A stretch of DNA of 32,633 nt, from NCBI GenBank assembly GCA_021798015.1, contig JAJZYP010000014.1, positions 1 to 32,633 of the forward strand, read 5' to 3'. The translations under genes were made by a program, and so were the position numbers. The first letter of the stretch is position 1, and each line of letters starts with the position of its first letter. This stretch comes from a bacterium. Lineage in GTDB: Bacteria > SZUA-79 > Acidulodesulfobacterales > Acidulodesulfobacteraceae. The notes under the pieces were generated by a model. That model ran no database searches. It saw only the letters and a list, made by a program, of their open reading frames with translations, and was not told the origin of the DNA. Shown here piece by piece: positions 7,612 to 16,091 of this stretch.

Positions 7612-9012
7612 CTATTGATTAATTTTTAGGCGGATCATTCTTTTTTGGAGATTTCTTCTACTCATGCCGATGTTTTCAGCTGTTTTTGTAATATTATTAT
7701 TATTTTCTTTAAGTTTGTTTATTAAATATACCCTTTCAAATGCTTCTTTTGCTTCTTTAAAAGAACCTGCATCGGTAAAAAAACCTTTATCTATATCGCT
7801 ATATTTTCCAATATCGTTTTTATTTTTATCATGATTAATGCTATCTTTATGACTATAATTTTTAATTTTTAGTTCGTTCAATACATCCTCTTCCGTTATT
7901 TTGTTTTGTGAATTAAAGATGGAAAACCTTTCGATAATATTTTTTAATTCCCTGACGTTTCCCGGCCAATCATAGCTTTTTAATGCATTCATCGCAGGCT
8001 CGTCTATTTCTAATACCTGCGCCTTGCTAAAACTTTTGATAAAATAATCAATCAATAATGGAATATCATCCCTTCTTTCTCTTAAAGGGGGGATAAAAAA
8101 GGGGATAACATTTAGCCTATAAAATAAATCGTTTCGAAATCTGCCGAGAGTTATCTCTTTTTCAAGGTCTTTATTTGTTGCGGCTATAACTCTGGTATCC
8201 ACTTCGACCTCTGTTTCACCGCCGACTCTTTGAAATTTATTATCCTGTAAAACCCTTAAAATCTTGGATTGCATCCTTAAGCTCATATCTCCTATTTCAT
8301 CTAAGAATAGAGTTCCGCCATCGGCAAGTTCAAACTTTCCCTTTTTTTTGCTATTAGCACCGGTAAATGCCCCTTTTTCATAGCCAAAAATCTCGCTTTC
8401 TATAAGTTCTTCGGGGATAGCGGCGCAATTAATCGCAATAAAAGGCTCTTCTTTCCTTAAACTACTTAAATGGAGCGCCCTTGCAACCATCTCCTTCCCT
8501 GTTCCGTTTTCTCCAGTAATAAGAACAGAGGCGCCTAAAGGCGCGGCCTTTGATATTTTTTCTTTTAAAGATTTAATACTATGAGACTCCCCTATAAGTT
8601 CAAAATCGCCGGAAAGGTTGCTTGCCATTATAGTCTTTTTTTCGCTAACGCTATTAAATTTAATAGCGTTCTCAACTGTAATAAGAACTCTATCGAGCGA
8701 TAGGGGTTTTTCTATAAAATCATACGCTCCCATTTTTATGGTTTTTATGGCGGTATTTATATCGGAATGACCTGAAATCATAATAACTGGAATATTTTTA
8801 TTCGCCTTAACCATATCGTTCAAAATACTAACTCCGTCTCTATCCGGAAGCCAGATATCCAATAAAACCGCATTTGGAGACTTCTCGTTAAAAGCCTTAA
8901 GTCCTGATTCTCCTGTTCCTTCAGAAATAACTTTATATCCCTCGTCAGTCAAGATACCTTCTAAAGACTTCCTTATGCTTTCCTCATCGTCTATAACCAA
9001 AATTAGTTTCAA
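7612..9012 (-). CDS. ntrX: NtrX-like sigma-54-dependent response regulator
   Basis: Response regulator and enhancer-binding protein, 466 residues. The receiver domain (1-115) has Asp8/Asp9, the phospho-acceptor Asp52 in [10 protein letters not shown], and Lys102. The AAA+ domain has Walker A GENGTGKE (167-174), the sigma-54 contact loop GAFTGA (214-219) and Walker [10 protein letters not shown] Fis-type helix-turn-helix ends the protein. The LDIWLP receiver motif and the upstream NtrY kinase identify it as NtrX rather than NtrC. The start is a TTG at 9010-9012 with GGAGG about 10 nt upstream; an in-frame stop lies directly before it, so no longer start exists. A GC-rich hairpin separates it from ntrY. 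It may respond to nitrogen, redox or envelope signals; the signal here is unknown. Confidence 0.88.
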   Translation of the reverse strand: MKLILVIDDEESIRKSLEGILTDEGYKVISEGTGESGLKAFNEKSPNAVLLDIWLPDRDGVSILNDMVKANKNIPVIMISGHSDINTAIKTIKMGAYDFIEKPLSLDRVLITVENAIKFNSVSEKKTIMASNLSGDFELIGESHSIKSLKEKISKAAPLGASVLITGENGTGKEMVARALHLSSLRKEEPFIAINCAAIPEELIESEIFGYEKGAFTGANSKKKGKFELADGGTLFLDEIGDMSLRMQSKILRVLQDNKFQRVGGETEVEVDTRVIAATNKDLEKEITLGRFRNDLFYRLNVIPFFIPPLRERRDDIPLLIDYFIKSFSKAQVLEIDEPAMNALKSYDWPGNVRELKNIIERFSIFNSQNKITEEDVLNELKIKNYSHKDSINHDKNKNDIGKYSDIDKGFFTDAGSFKEAKEAFERVYLINKLKENNNNITKTAENIGMSRRNLQKRMIRLKINQ

Positions 9013-9032
9013 TTATTCTCATCCTCCCCTAA

Positions 9033-9053
9033 CCCCTCCCTTTATGGAAGGGG
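9033..9053 (-). promoter_or_regulatory. Hairpin before ntrX
   Basis: An 8-bp stem with one G-T pair (CCCCTCCC/GGAAGGGG on +, loop TTTAT) lies between ntrY and ntrX, just upstream of the ntrX ribosome site (complement of 9023-9027). No T-run follows on the - strand, so it is unlikely to end transcription. Its purine-rich 3' arm on the transcript could compete with the ribosome site or protect the ntrX message end. Confidence 0.45.
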
Positions 9054-9081
9054 GGATATCGTCTATTATCCCTTAATCCCA

Positions 9082-9118
9082 CTCGGTTAACTTTTAATTC
9101 CCTCGGTTAATTTTAATT
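9082..9118 (-). repeat. Imperfect tandem duplication over the ntrY stop codon
   Basis: Two copies of a ~18-nt sequence (CTCGGTTAA, an optional C, then TTTTAATT on the + strand) lie at 9082-9099 and 9102-9118. They differ only by that single C. The ntrY stop codon is inside the first of them and the last coding residues are in the second. Confidence 0.6.
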
Positions 9119-10994
9119 TTATAATGAAACTTGCCCCGCCCAGAGTGTTGTTTTCCGCCCTTATCTGGGCATTATTCTCGACCATTATATTTTTAGTTAT
9201 GGCAAGACCTAAACCTGTCCCGCCCTGCTTTGTGGAGAAATAAGGCTCATACATATTTTGCATAACCTCGTCTTTTATGCCGGTTCCGTTATCGGCAAAA
9301 ACTATTTGAATAATATTTTCATCAGCATTTTTGCTTGTAGAAATCGTTATCCTGCCATCATATCCGAATTCTTTCCTGCCAGGGTACTTTAATAAAACGC
9401 TATACACCCCGTTATCAATTATATTCATAAATGCCCGTTTCATCTGGAGTTTGTCTATAAAAACTTCAGGCAAATCTTTATCAAAATTTGTTATAAACTC
9501 TATATCTTTATGGGCGTTTTTATAAAGCGGGATAACATCGTTTATCAAGTTGTTTACATCTACATATTCAAAATTAGCCTTTGGAAGCCTTGCATAAAGT
9601 GAAAATTCATCGACAAGATTATTTAAATCGCCAACCTCTTTAATAATGGTATCTACCATTTCATTAAAAATCAAATCTTCGTTGTCCAATTTTCCGCTAA
9701 ATTTTCTTTTAAGCCTTTCAGCCGAAAGCTTAATCGGGGTTAAAGGGTTTTTTATTTCGTGCGCCATTCTTTTGGCAACCTCTTCCCATGCCGCAACTCT
9801 TTGTGCTTTCATCATGTCTGTCGTGTCGTTTAAAACGATGATAAAACCTATATAATTATTTGATTCATCTTTTAAAACCGTCAGGTTTACGATATAAACC
9901 TTCACATCTCCTTTAACATTAAGCTTTATCTCTTTTGTTATACTTTCTTTATTTTCCCCCGTAAGATCCTTAATTATTGCCCTTATATCCGAAAACACCG
10001 TTTTGTCAAAAACATCTTTGTAATGAAGGTTAATCGCCTCTTTATAATTTATATCAAACATATCCTCTGCGGCATTATTTATACTCCTAATTTTACCCGC
10101 TATATCTATGGCGATAACTCCTGCATGAATATTTTTAAGAATTATCTCCATATATTTCCTTCTTCTATCAATTTCTTCGTTAACCGCTCTTAAATTGACA
10201 TTCGCTTTTTCCAATGCTTGCTTATTTTTATTTAAATCCCTTGCCATAACATTAAAAGAATCTATAAGCATCCCTATTTCGTCATTGGAACTTACCGGAA
10301 CTAAGGTATTAAGATCCCCCGAAGCCACCTTTTTGGTTCCCTCCACCAAATCTATTATTGGTTTTGTCAATTTTTTTGACAGGTAAAATCCAACCCATAA
10401 AGAAATAAATAAAATAATAAGAGTAAATATAGAAAAAAATATAAGATATGTTGTTTCCATAGGATTTTTTATAAACCCTATCTGTGAATATTTTTTATAA
10501 AAACTAGAGAGCCAATACATTTTATGGGCAATCTTTTCATTTTCTCCCGCGTTATGTTTATGATAAAATCTTGCAATGTCTATTGCATAACCCATCGCCT
10601 TTTCAATTTTTGGCGTATACCAATTATTTATAATATTTGCAGTAAAACCGGTCGCTATTATTACGAGAAACATAAATATAGATGGAACAAGGCTTACTAT
10701 TACAAACAAAGAGACCAATTTTGTCCTTAGCTTAGCCCCTGTAACCTTCATTTTTCTTTCTACAAGCAGTTTGATTACATTCCTTATCACCAAAAAAAAC
10801 ATAAATAAAAATAGGATGAGGGTTATATTTATATAAGCATAAATAATAATCTTAGATGTTAAGGACACATTTGTTGTAGAAGTCATCCTGACTTCTATAA
10901 AGGTTGAAACTATTATCAAAAATATCGTTACGATTATAAATATAATCTCTCTTTTTATTCTGATTTTTTCGATTGATTTATTCTTGTTTTTCAT
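9087..10994 (-). CDS. ntrY: NtrY-like membrane sensor histidine kinase
   Basis: Inner-membrane sensor kinase partner of NtrX, 635 residues. Hydrophobic segments at about 14-33, 47-70, 95-116 and 181-205 frame a short periplasmic loop (~117-180). They are followed by HAMP (~202-255), a coiled region, PAS (~280-395), HisKA with His412 in AHEIKNPLTPIKLSAERL, and HATPase with DNGTGI and GGTGLGLAI. The NPLTPIKLSAERL form of the H box is typical of NtrY. It is shorter than the well-studied alphaproteobacterial NtrY proteins of more than 700 residues, mainly in the extracytoplasmic part. It is 20 bp downstream of the DUF4390 gene and 74 bp upstream of ntrX, so the three likely form one operon. Confidence 0.9.
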   Translation of the reverse strand: MKNKNKSIEKIRIKREIIFIIVTIFLIIVSTFIEVRMTSTTNVSLTSKIIIYAYINITLILFLFMFFLVIRNVIKLLVERKMKVTGAKLRTKLVSLFVIVSLVPSIFMFLVIIATGFTANIINNWYTPKIEKAMGYAIDIARFYHKHNAGENEKIAHKMYWLSSFYKKYSQIGFIKNPMETTYLIFFSIFTLIILFISLWVGFYLSKKLTKPIIDLVEGTKKVASGDLNTLVPVSSNDEIGMLIDSFNVMARDLNKNKQALEKANVNLRAVNEEIDRRRKYMEIILKNIHAGVIAIDIAGKIRSINNAAEDMFDINYKEAINLHYKDVFDKTVFSDIRAIIKDLTGENKESITKEIKLNVKGDVKVYIVNLTVLKDESNNYIGFIIVLNDTTDMMKAQRVAAWEEVAKRMAHEIKNPLTPIKLSAERLKRKFSGKLDNEDLIFNEMVDTIIKEVGDLNNLVDEFSLYARLPKANFEYVDVNNLINDVIPLYKNAHKDIEFITNFDKDLPEVFIDKLQMKRAFMNIIDNGVYSVLLKYPGRKEFGYDGRITISTSKNADENIIQIVFADNGTGIKDEVMQNMYEPYFSTKQGGTGLGLAITKNIMVENNAQIRAENNTLGGASFIIKLKLTEGIKS

Positions 10995-11014
10995 CTTATA
11001 TTTTTAATATATCC

Positions 11015-11587
11015 TTAATAAATAAATTTAAGACTGTATGTATTTGTGGTCATCAGGAAATAGTTGGTAAAAAACGGAATATAATTAAGAGGAAACGGGA
11101 TATGGAATGTACCTAAAACCCCTCTTATGGTTATTAAATATTTATGGTTAAGCTTAAAATTCCTTTTTATGCGTATCAGTAAATTTTGCACCTCGGCCAT
11201 ATAGATTAACGCCCTGTTAAATGACCTTACTATTAATTTTTTACCTGATTTACCGTCATAATTATATCTTATAATAAAATAATTATTTAATTCGTCGTAT
11301 CTTATAGAATTTATTAAAACATGCTCATATAAGATTTTTCCCGCCGGTTCGCTCTTTACTTTAACATAAAATCGAAATTTTACGGGAAACCCGCTTAAAA
11401 TTGCCTTTTTTAAATCTTTATTAAAAGCCTTGCGTACCTTAAAATATAAAATAACGCTATTTTTGTTATAAGACGTTACTATCACATCCGAAATTTTTGA
11501 CATCCCGAAAACTTTTGGAGAAAAAAATAGGATAATGGCAAAAATAGCCACAAACTTAATTAAAAACAGCCTGATTTTTTCATTCAT
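11015..11587 (-). CDS. DUF4390-like exported protein
   Basis: Function unknown. It has 190 residues with an N-terminal signal peptide or anchor (hydrophobic ~8-28) and a strand-rich remainder. The pattern of a short 'L-x-S-G-F-P-V-x-F' strand, a central 'Y-D-E-L-x-N-x-Y' stretch and a C-terminal 'P-F-P-L-N-Y' followed by aromatic residues matches DUF4390. That family is repeatedly found immediately upstream of ntrY in other proteobacteria, which is exactly the position here (20-bp gap). A periplasmic accessory role for NtrY sensing is a reasonable inference, not shown. It diverges from the PhnP-like gene with 74 bp between them. Confidence 0.7.
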   Translation of the reverse strand: MNEKIRLFLIKFVAIFAIILFFSPKVFGMSKISDVIVTSYNKNSVILYFKVRKAFNKDLKKAILSGFPVKFRFYVKVKSEPAGKILYEHVLINSIRYDELNNYFIIRYNYDGKSGKKLIVRSFNRALIYMAEVQNLLIRIKRNFKLNHKYLITIRGVLGTFHIPFPLNYIPFFTNYFLMTTNTYSLKFIY

Positions 11588-11661
11588 TTTATTAATTTTT
11601 AATTTCTTAATTCCGGCTTAATTATTTACTTACTGTAGATTTTATTGTATCATAAAAAAAT

Positions 11662-12426
11662 ATGAAAGTATTAGTATTAGGCTGCGGCACATCAACAGGA
11701 GTTCCATTAATCGGCTGTAATTGTAAAATTTGCACCTCGACCAATCCAAAAAATAAAAGATTAAGGCCAGGGGTTCTTGTCTCGGAAAATAATCTAAATA
11801 TTTTAATAGATACCACTCCTGATTTACGAACCCAGGCGCTAAGGTTTAATGTAAAAAACATTGACATTGTCTTATACACCCACACGCACGCAGACCATCT
11901 TTTCGGCATAGATGATTTAAGGATGTTTAACTACGTCAAAAAGGCTCCAATACCTATATATGCCTCAGAAACCGCAATAAATTTCATTAAAAATAAATTC
12001 GATTACATATTTAAAGAAAAAACTCTTTCAAGCAAGCCTAATCTCATACCATACATATTAAAAGACAAGATTGAAATTAATGGATTAAGTATAACGGCTA
12101 TTCCTGTTTATCATGGCAACAACCTGATAAACGGTTATAGAATAAATGATTTTGCATATATTACCGATGTCTCGAAGATACCTGAGACATCTTTTGCATT
12201 ATTAAACGATCTGAAGGTATTGATGATTGACGCGCTGAGATATAAACCCCACCCGACACATCTATCCATTGATGAAGCAATAGCCGTTTCCAAAAGAATA
12301 AACCCCCATAAGACATACTTTACCCACATGGGGCATAATATCGATTACCAAGAAATCAAAATCAAAAACCTTGGTGCAAATGATAATTTTATACCCGCCT
12401 ATGATGGATTAACCTTTGAGGTATAA
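11662..12426 (+). CDS. Metallo-beta-lactamase-fold hydrolase, PhnP-like phosphodiesterase family
   Basis: Predicted cytosolic metal-dependent hydrolase of 254 residues. The MBL signature THTHADH lies about 75 residues in, with the later histidine ligands in the VYHGNN and FTHMGHN segments and the aspartate in ITDVS. The N-terminus GCGTSTGVPLIGC, the CxxC of NCKIC and the HLFGIDDLR stretch after the metal motif resemble PhnP-type cyclic ribose phosphate phosphodiesterases. No phosphonate (phn) genes are nearby, so it is probably a housekeeping relative acting on a cyclic phosphodiester or nucleotide product. The start has no clear ribosome site. It converges with lptG across a 16-bp gap. Confidence 0.82.
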   Translation: MKVLVLGCGTSTGVPLIGCNCKICTSTNPKNKRLRPGVLVSENNLNILIDTTPDLRTQALRFNVKNIDIVLYTHTHADHLFGIDDLRMFNYVKKAPIPIYASETAINFIKNKFDYIFKEKTLSSKPNLIPYILKDKIEINGLSITAIPVYHGNNLINGYRINDFAYITDVSKIPETSFALLNDLKVLMIDALRYKPHPTHLSIDEAIAVSKRINPHKTYFTHMGHNIDYQEIKIKNLGANDNFIPAYDGLTFEV

Positions 12427-12430
12427 CTTT

Positions 12431-12448
12431 CATTTAATCCGTCTAATC
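12431..12448 (-). repeat. Weak 9-bp tandem duplication over the lptG stop codon
   Basis: On the - strand GATTAGACG and GATTAAATG follow each other directly and agree at 7 of 9 positions. The first holds the lptG stop TAG and the second an in-phase TAA. Taken alone this could be chance; it is listed because perfect examples occur at three other genes. Confidence 0.3.
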
Positions 12449-13546
12449 TATATCTGCCATAAGATAAATACCAAATAACAAAAATATAATATCTGCCATA
12501 AATGCGGCTAAAAGGGGATTTAACTGAGATGATTCCCCAAGTGACAGAGCGATAGAATTAATAATCCACCAGGTAAAGGCAAATGCTATGCTTATTCCTA
12601 TTACAATGGGAGCGCCTCCTTTCTTTTCCAGCAATAATCCAACTGAAATACCGATAAGTATAAGAATTAGATTTATGATTGGGAAAGATAATTTAGAATA
12701 AAAACCTGTAAGAATATAATTAAAGCCCGATTCCGTTTTTTTGGCAACTGCAAGCATTTTTGAAAGACTGATTATAGAAAGAAATTCAGGTCTTAGATTA
12801 TAAGATTTAAAAAAGTTTAAGTTTAAATTGATCGGGATTTCTACATTTTTAAAAAATTTTTCCGAAAATTTAGATTTATTTTGAAATTTAAATTCATCTA
12901 ATTGCCCATTAATTAGATTAAGATTCTTATCTTTAAAATATCCTTCTTCCGCGATATATCTTTTATTTAAGATAAAATGATTGCCAAACACATAAATATT
13001 GACGCCTTTAATTATATTCTTTGACAAGTCTAAAGATTTTGCCGTAATAATATAATTTTTGTAATGAATCATAATATCTTTTGTCCTGTACCTGTAAACC
13101 GAGCTTATTTTATAAGATGTATTTTTGTTAATATACCTTTGCATTACGAATCTCCTTAATATATTGGTCTTAACGGCAATAAAATTAGAAAGAAAAAAAG
13201 CCGATATCGATACTATAATCCCTGCCAAAATTAACGGCATAAAGAACCTTAGCATGCTTAAACCAGAAGACTTTATAGTAATTATCTCATTGTTTTTATT
13301 AAGGAATGTAATAGTAAGTAAAGTCGATAGGAGGATGGATAACGGAAGCACTCTATAAACTATTTCCGGAAGTTTGTATAAAAAATAAAGAATCACATAG
13401 CTGATCTCTGGAGAATGTTTTGTAAAAGCGCCTATATTGGAAATAAAATCCACCACAACATAAAAAGCGGCTAAACTTAAAAGGGCGACAATCAAATATT
13501 TAAAAAATTCGGCTAATAAATATCTTTGTAATATTTTTATTTTCAT
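12443..13546 (-). CDS. lptG: LPS export permease LptG
   Basis: One of the two transmembrane subunits of the LptB2FG ABC transporter that extracts LPS from the inner membrane. It has 367 residues with the YjgP/YjgQ layout: three N-terminal membrane helices, a periplasmic beta-jellyroll domain (about 130-265) and three C-terminal helices. The early pattern YLLAEFFKYL and the NNEIITIKSSGLS coupling-loop motif are typical. It is the second permease gene, 35 bp downstream of lptF, the normal F-G order. LptB, LptC and LptA are encoded about 12 kb away. The F versus G naming rests on order and similarity and could be swapped. Confidence 0.88.
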   Translation of the reverse strand: MKIKILQRYLLAEFFKYLIVALLSLAAFYVVVDFISNIGAFTKHSPEISYVILYFLYKLPEIVYRVLPLSILLSTLLTITFLNKNNEIITIKSSGLSMLRFFMPLILAGIIVSISAFFLSNFIAVKTNILRRFVMQRYINKNTSYKISSVYRYRTKDIMIHYKNYIITAKSLDLSKNIIKGVNIYVFGNHFILNKRYIAEEGYFKDKNLNLINGQLDEFKFQNKSKFSEKFFKNVEIPINLNLNFFKSYNLRPEFLSIISLSKMLAVAKKTESGFNYILTGFYSKLSFPIINLILILIGISVGLLLEKKGGAPIVIGISIAFAFTWWIINSIALSLGESSQLNPLLAAFMADIIFLLFGIYLMADID

Positions 13547-13557
13547 AATATCGTTTT

Positions 13558-13589
13558 AATTATCATTATCTTAAATTATCATTATCTTA
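13558..13589 (-). repeat. 16-bp perfect tandem duplication over the lptF stop codon
   Basis: AATTATCATTATCTTA on the + strand is repeated exactly (13558-13573 and 13574-13589). The lptF stop codon lies inside one copy and most of the 35-bp lptF-lptG spacer is made by the other. Confidence 0.8.
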
Positions 13590-14670
13590 AAAGGGCCTTT
13601 AAATATAATATAACTCCGGAAACAAAAAGAAATAAATCCGCCCCCCAAACGCCGATAATCGGGTTGATTTGATTTCTTAGCGACAGATAAAAACCCGACG
13701 TAAACAAAATATAATAAGCCACCACGATAATTATCGTGTAAGAAATCGCCAGAAACAGGCTTCGTTTTTCCAAAAACATCCCGAGAGGCAAACCGATAAA
13801 TACAAATAATATTGTTGCAAGGGGAATGGCAATTTTTTTATATAAATATATAAGATAAATATTTTTTATCCTGCTATTCCTTTCCGATAAATATTTTCTT
13901 GCCAGCTTTGAAAATGTCATAAAATGAACAGAACTATCTTTGCCAGGAAATGAAAGTCCTTTTAATTTTATATTTATTTTATATGTATTAAAATGTAACA
14001 TCCAAAAATTTTTAGAACCTGGATCTTGGTTTTGGATTATGCCGTTTTTTAAATAAAAATACAGTGTATTTTGTTTTTGATTATAAACGATAGCTCCTGT
14101 TTTAGCAATTAATGTTTCCGGTCTGTTATGCACATTATTTAATATAAAAATACCCTTTAAGGTCGATTTGGCCGTATTAACATCCTTGACAAAAATCTTT
14201 AATTTCCCGAATTTATTCGTAAAAGCATTTTTTTTTAATGCCGAAAGCGCCGCTTTTTTAAATTCTTTTATCGCAAGCACCCTAAAAAAAAAGTTAAATC
14301 TCGGAGCCATATAAAAAGAGAATAAAATCGAGATGGCTAGCGGTATCAAAGCAAAAAGAAGCGCCGGCTTTGTAAGCCTAAAAATGGAAACGCCGGAAAC
14401 CTTTAATGCCATAATTTCGTTGTCCTGCGTCATTTTTCCAAAAACCGTTAATACTGCAAGCAAAAAAGATATGGGGAGGGTTATTATCATAAAATCGGGT
14501 ATCGTTAAACTGGCAAGCTTTAGCACGGCGGTAATGCTAACCCCCTTATTGAGCACCATTTCGGTAAGCAGCAAAATCCTATTTATCGTAATGCTAAAGG
14601 TAAATATTAAAAGTCCGAATATAAAAGGGGGGATAAATTGTTTAAATATGTACTTATCGATTGTTGACAT
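13582..14670 (-). CDS. lptF: LPS export permease LptF
   Basis: Transmembrane partner of LptG in the LptB2FG exporter; 362 residues, YjgP/YjgQ family. Three N-terminal hydrophobic helices (about 13-35, 55-80, 100-123) precede a periplasmic domain and three C-terminal helices (about 280-300, 308-327, 333-357). The DNEIMALKVSGVS stretch in the loop before the third helix is the conserved coupling region that meets LptB. The gene leads a two-gene lptF-lptG unit. It diverges from the pseudo-receiver gene across 249 bp of very AT-rich DNA; I found no convincing promoter for this strand and the ribosome site is weak. Confidence 0.9.
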   Translation of the reverse strand: MSTIDKYIFKQFIPPFIFGLLIFTFSITINRILLLTEMVLNKGVSITAVLKLASLTIPDFMIITLPISFLLAVLTVFGKMTQDNEIMALKVSGVSIFRLTKPALLFALIPLAISILFSFYMAPRFNFFFRVLAIKEFKKAALSALKKNAFTNKFGKLKIFVKDVNTAKSTLKGIFILNNVHNRPETLIAKTGAIVYNQKQNTLYFYLKNGIIQNQDPGSKNFWMLHFNTYKINIKLKGLSFPGKDSSVHFMTFSKLARKYLSERNSRIKNIYLIYLYKKIAIPLATILFVFIGLPLGMFLEKRSLFLAISYTIIIVVAYYILFTSGFYLSLRNQINPIIGVWGADLFLFVSGVILYLKALLR

Positions 14671-14758
14671 AACTTAATGAAAAACGCCTGATTCAAATGA
14701 ATAAATCAAAGTTTTTTTGAAAAATAATAAATTTAATTTATGCTAAAATAATAAATTA

Positions 14759-14787
14759 TTGACTATACTATTTAATAATATTAAAAT
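14759..14787 (+). promoter_or_regulatory. Candidate sigma-70 promoter of the pseudo-receiver gene
   Basis: TTGACT (14759-14764), a 17-nt spacer and TAAAAT (14782-14787), each 5/6 to consensus. The start would be near 14794, leaving a leader of about 125 nt before the strong AGGAGG ribosome site at 14909-14914. This is the only structured signal I see in the 249-bp divergent gap. Confidence 0.5.
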
Positions 14788-14919
14788 TAACCTTAAATAT
14801 TAAAAATAATAAATAATAGTATAACAAAAACTGCATATATTTTAAACATGTTTTAAAATTAAAATATTAACGATTTAGAGATTTAGAATTTATTAAATTT
14901 TAAGATACAGGAGGTTATA

Positions 14920-16062
14920 ATGGCATATAACATAATTTTTATCGACGACAGCGAATCAATGCAAAGAGCTGTTGCAACTATATTCATAAATAACCCTGAC
15001 TTCAATTTAAATTCGATTAGCGAACCGTCATCTTTATTTAAAATAGCCAAAGATTTTAATCCTGATATTGTTATATTAAGTTACAATTCGGTCAACACCG
15101 AAATCAAAAAAAACATTTCCGAAATTAAAAATGGCAAAAGTTTGTCGGAAGTGCCTCTTCTTCTTTTAGTTCCTTCGGATTTGTCGGATAATGAAAGGGA
15201 ACTTCTCGTCAAGAGCGGAGTTAACGGGTTTATATACAGGCCGTTCGAAAAAGAGGTTTTCCTTTCAAAAATAAAAAGAATATTAGGAATTATAGACACC
15301 GCCCCTGAAAAGACAAATGAAAACGAGACTCGGCAAGGTTCAAAAATATATGATATTTCATCATTTGAAATTAAAGAATTTAAAACTAAAGAAACAGATA
15401 AAAATAGTGTCGAAACCGCAACGGTTATACCTTCCGAAACTTTTATAGCAACCGCCAAAACCGAAGACGCCAAAAAAGCAAATGAAGATGATTCTGCCCA
15501 TTATGAATCCAATAATACGGTCAACATCGATTCTGCAGAATTAAGTCAAGCTTTTGAAAATCTTTTTAAAGACGATGCCATCTTTAAAGAATTTCAAAAA
15601 CTTAATAAAAGGGCGGGGGCGGATTCTACTTCTAACAAGCCCGAAGATGAGAAAGGATTAAAGTTAGAGATTAGCAATAAAATAAAAATACCTGAAGAAA
15701 ATCTTGAAAAGGAAATGAACAGTAAAATATCCGAAGAACCCGAAAACCTTTACAAAACGGAATCGGAACCGGAATTAAATAAAGATATTATAAATTTAAC
15801 GGAACTTAATTTAAATAAATCAAATAAGGGAAATATTATACCCGAAAATGAAATTTCAACGGAAGGGGGATTAAAATTGGAAATTTTAAATGAACAAAAC
15901 CTGATAAAATTAGACGAATTATTAAAAAATTCGATACAAAAAGCGCTGGAGGAAATTAAGCCTCAAGTAATTGAAAATATAAAAAATATGCTGCCTGAAA
16001 TTATCGAAAGGCTTGTCAAAGAAGAAGTGGAAAAAATTAAGCGGATGGCAACCGATAATTAA
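14920..16062 (+). CDS. Pseudo-receiver protein with long disordered linker and C-terminal helix
   Basis: Function unknown. Residues 1-123 have the response-regulator receiver fold with the acidic pair Asp9/Asp10, but the phospho-acceptor position reads DIVILSYN with Ser54 instead of Asp. The usual Lys is Arg107 (YRPF), and the conserved Thr/Ser after the fourth strand is not evident. It is therefore probably not phosphorylated in the normal way. Residues ~125-325 are Glu/Lys/Asn/Ser-rich and look disordered. The last ~45 residues form an amphipathic helix with a PEIIERLVKEEVEKIK pattern, like the conserved tail seen in many deltaproteobacterial receiver-linked proteins. The ribosome site is excellent (AGGAGG). 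nadC follows 29 bp downstream. A scaffold or polar-assembly role is a guess. Confidence 0.7.
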   Translation: MAYNIIFIDDSESMQRAVATIFINNPDFNLNSISEPSSLFKIAKDFNPDIVILSYNSVNTEIKKNISEIKNGKSLSEVPLLLLVPSDLSDNERELLVKSGVNGFIYRPFEKEVFLSKIKRILGIIDTAPEKTNENETRQGSKIYDISSFEIKEFKTKETDKNSVETATVIPSETFIATAKTEDAKKANEDDSAHYESNNTVNIDSAELSQAFENLFKDDAIFKEFQKLNKRAGADSTSNKPEDEKGLKLEISNKIKIPEENLEKEMNSKISEEPENLYKTESEPELNKDIINLTELNLNKSNKGNIIPENEISTEGGLKLEILNEQNLIKLDELLKNSIQKALEEIKPQVIENIKNMLPEIIERLVKEEVEKIKRMATDN

Positions 16063-16091
16063 GCGCGGCACCATACATATAAGCTAAAAAT

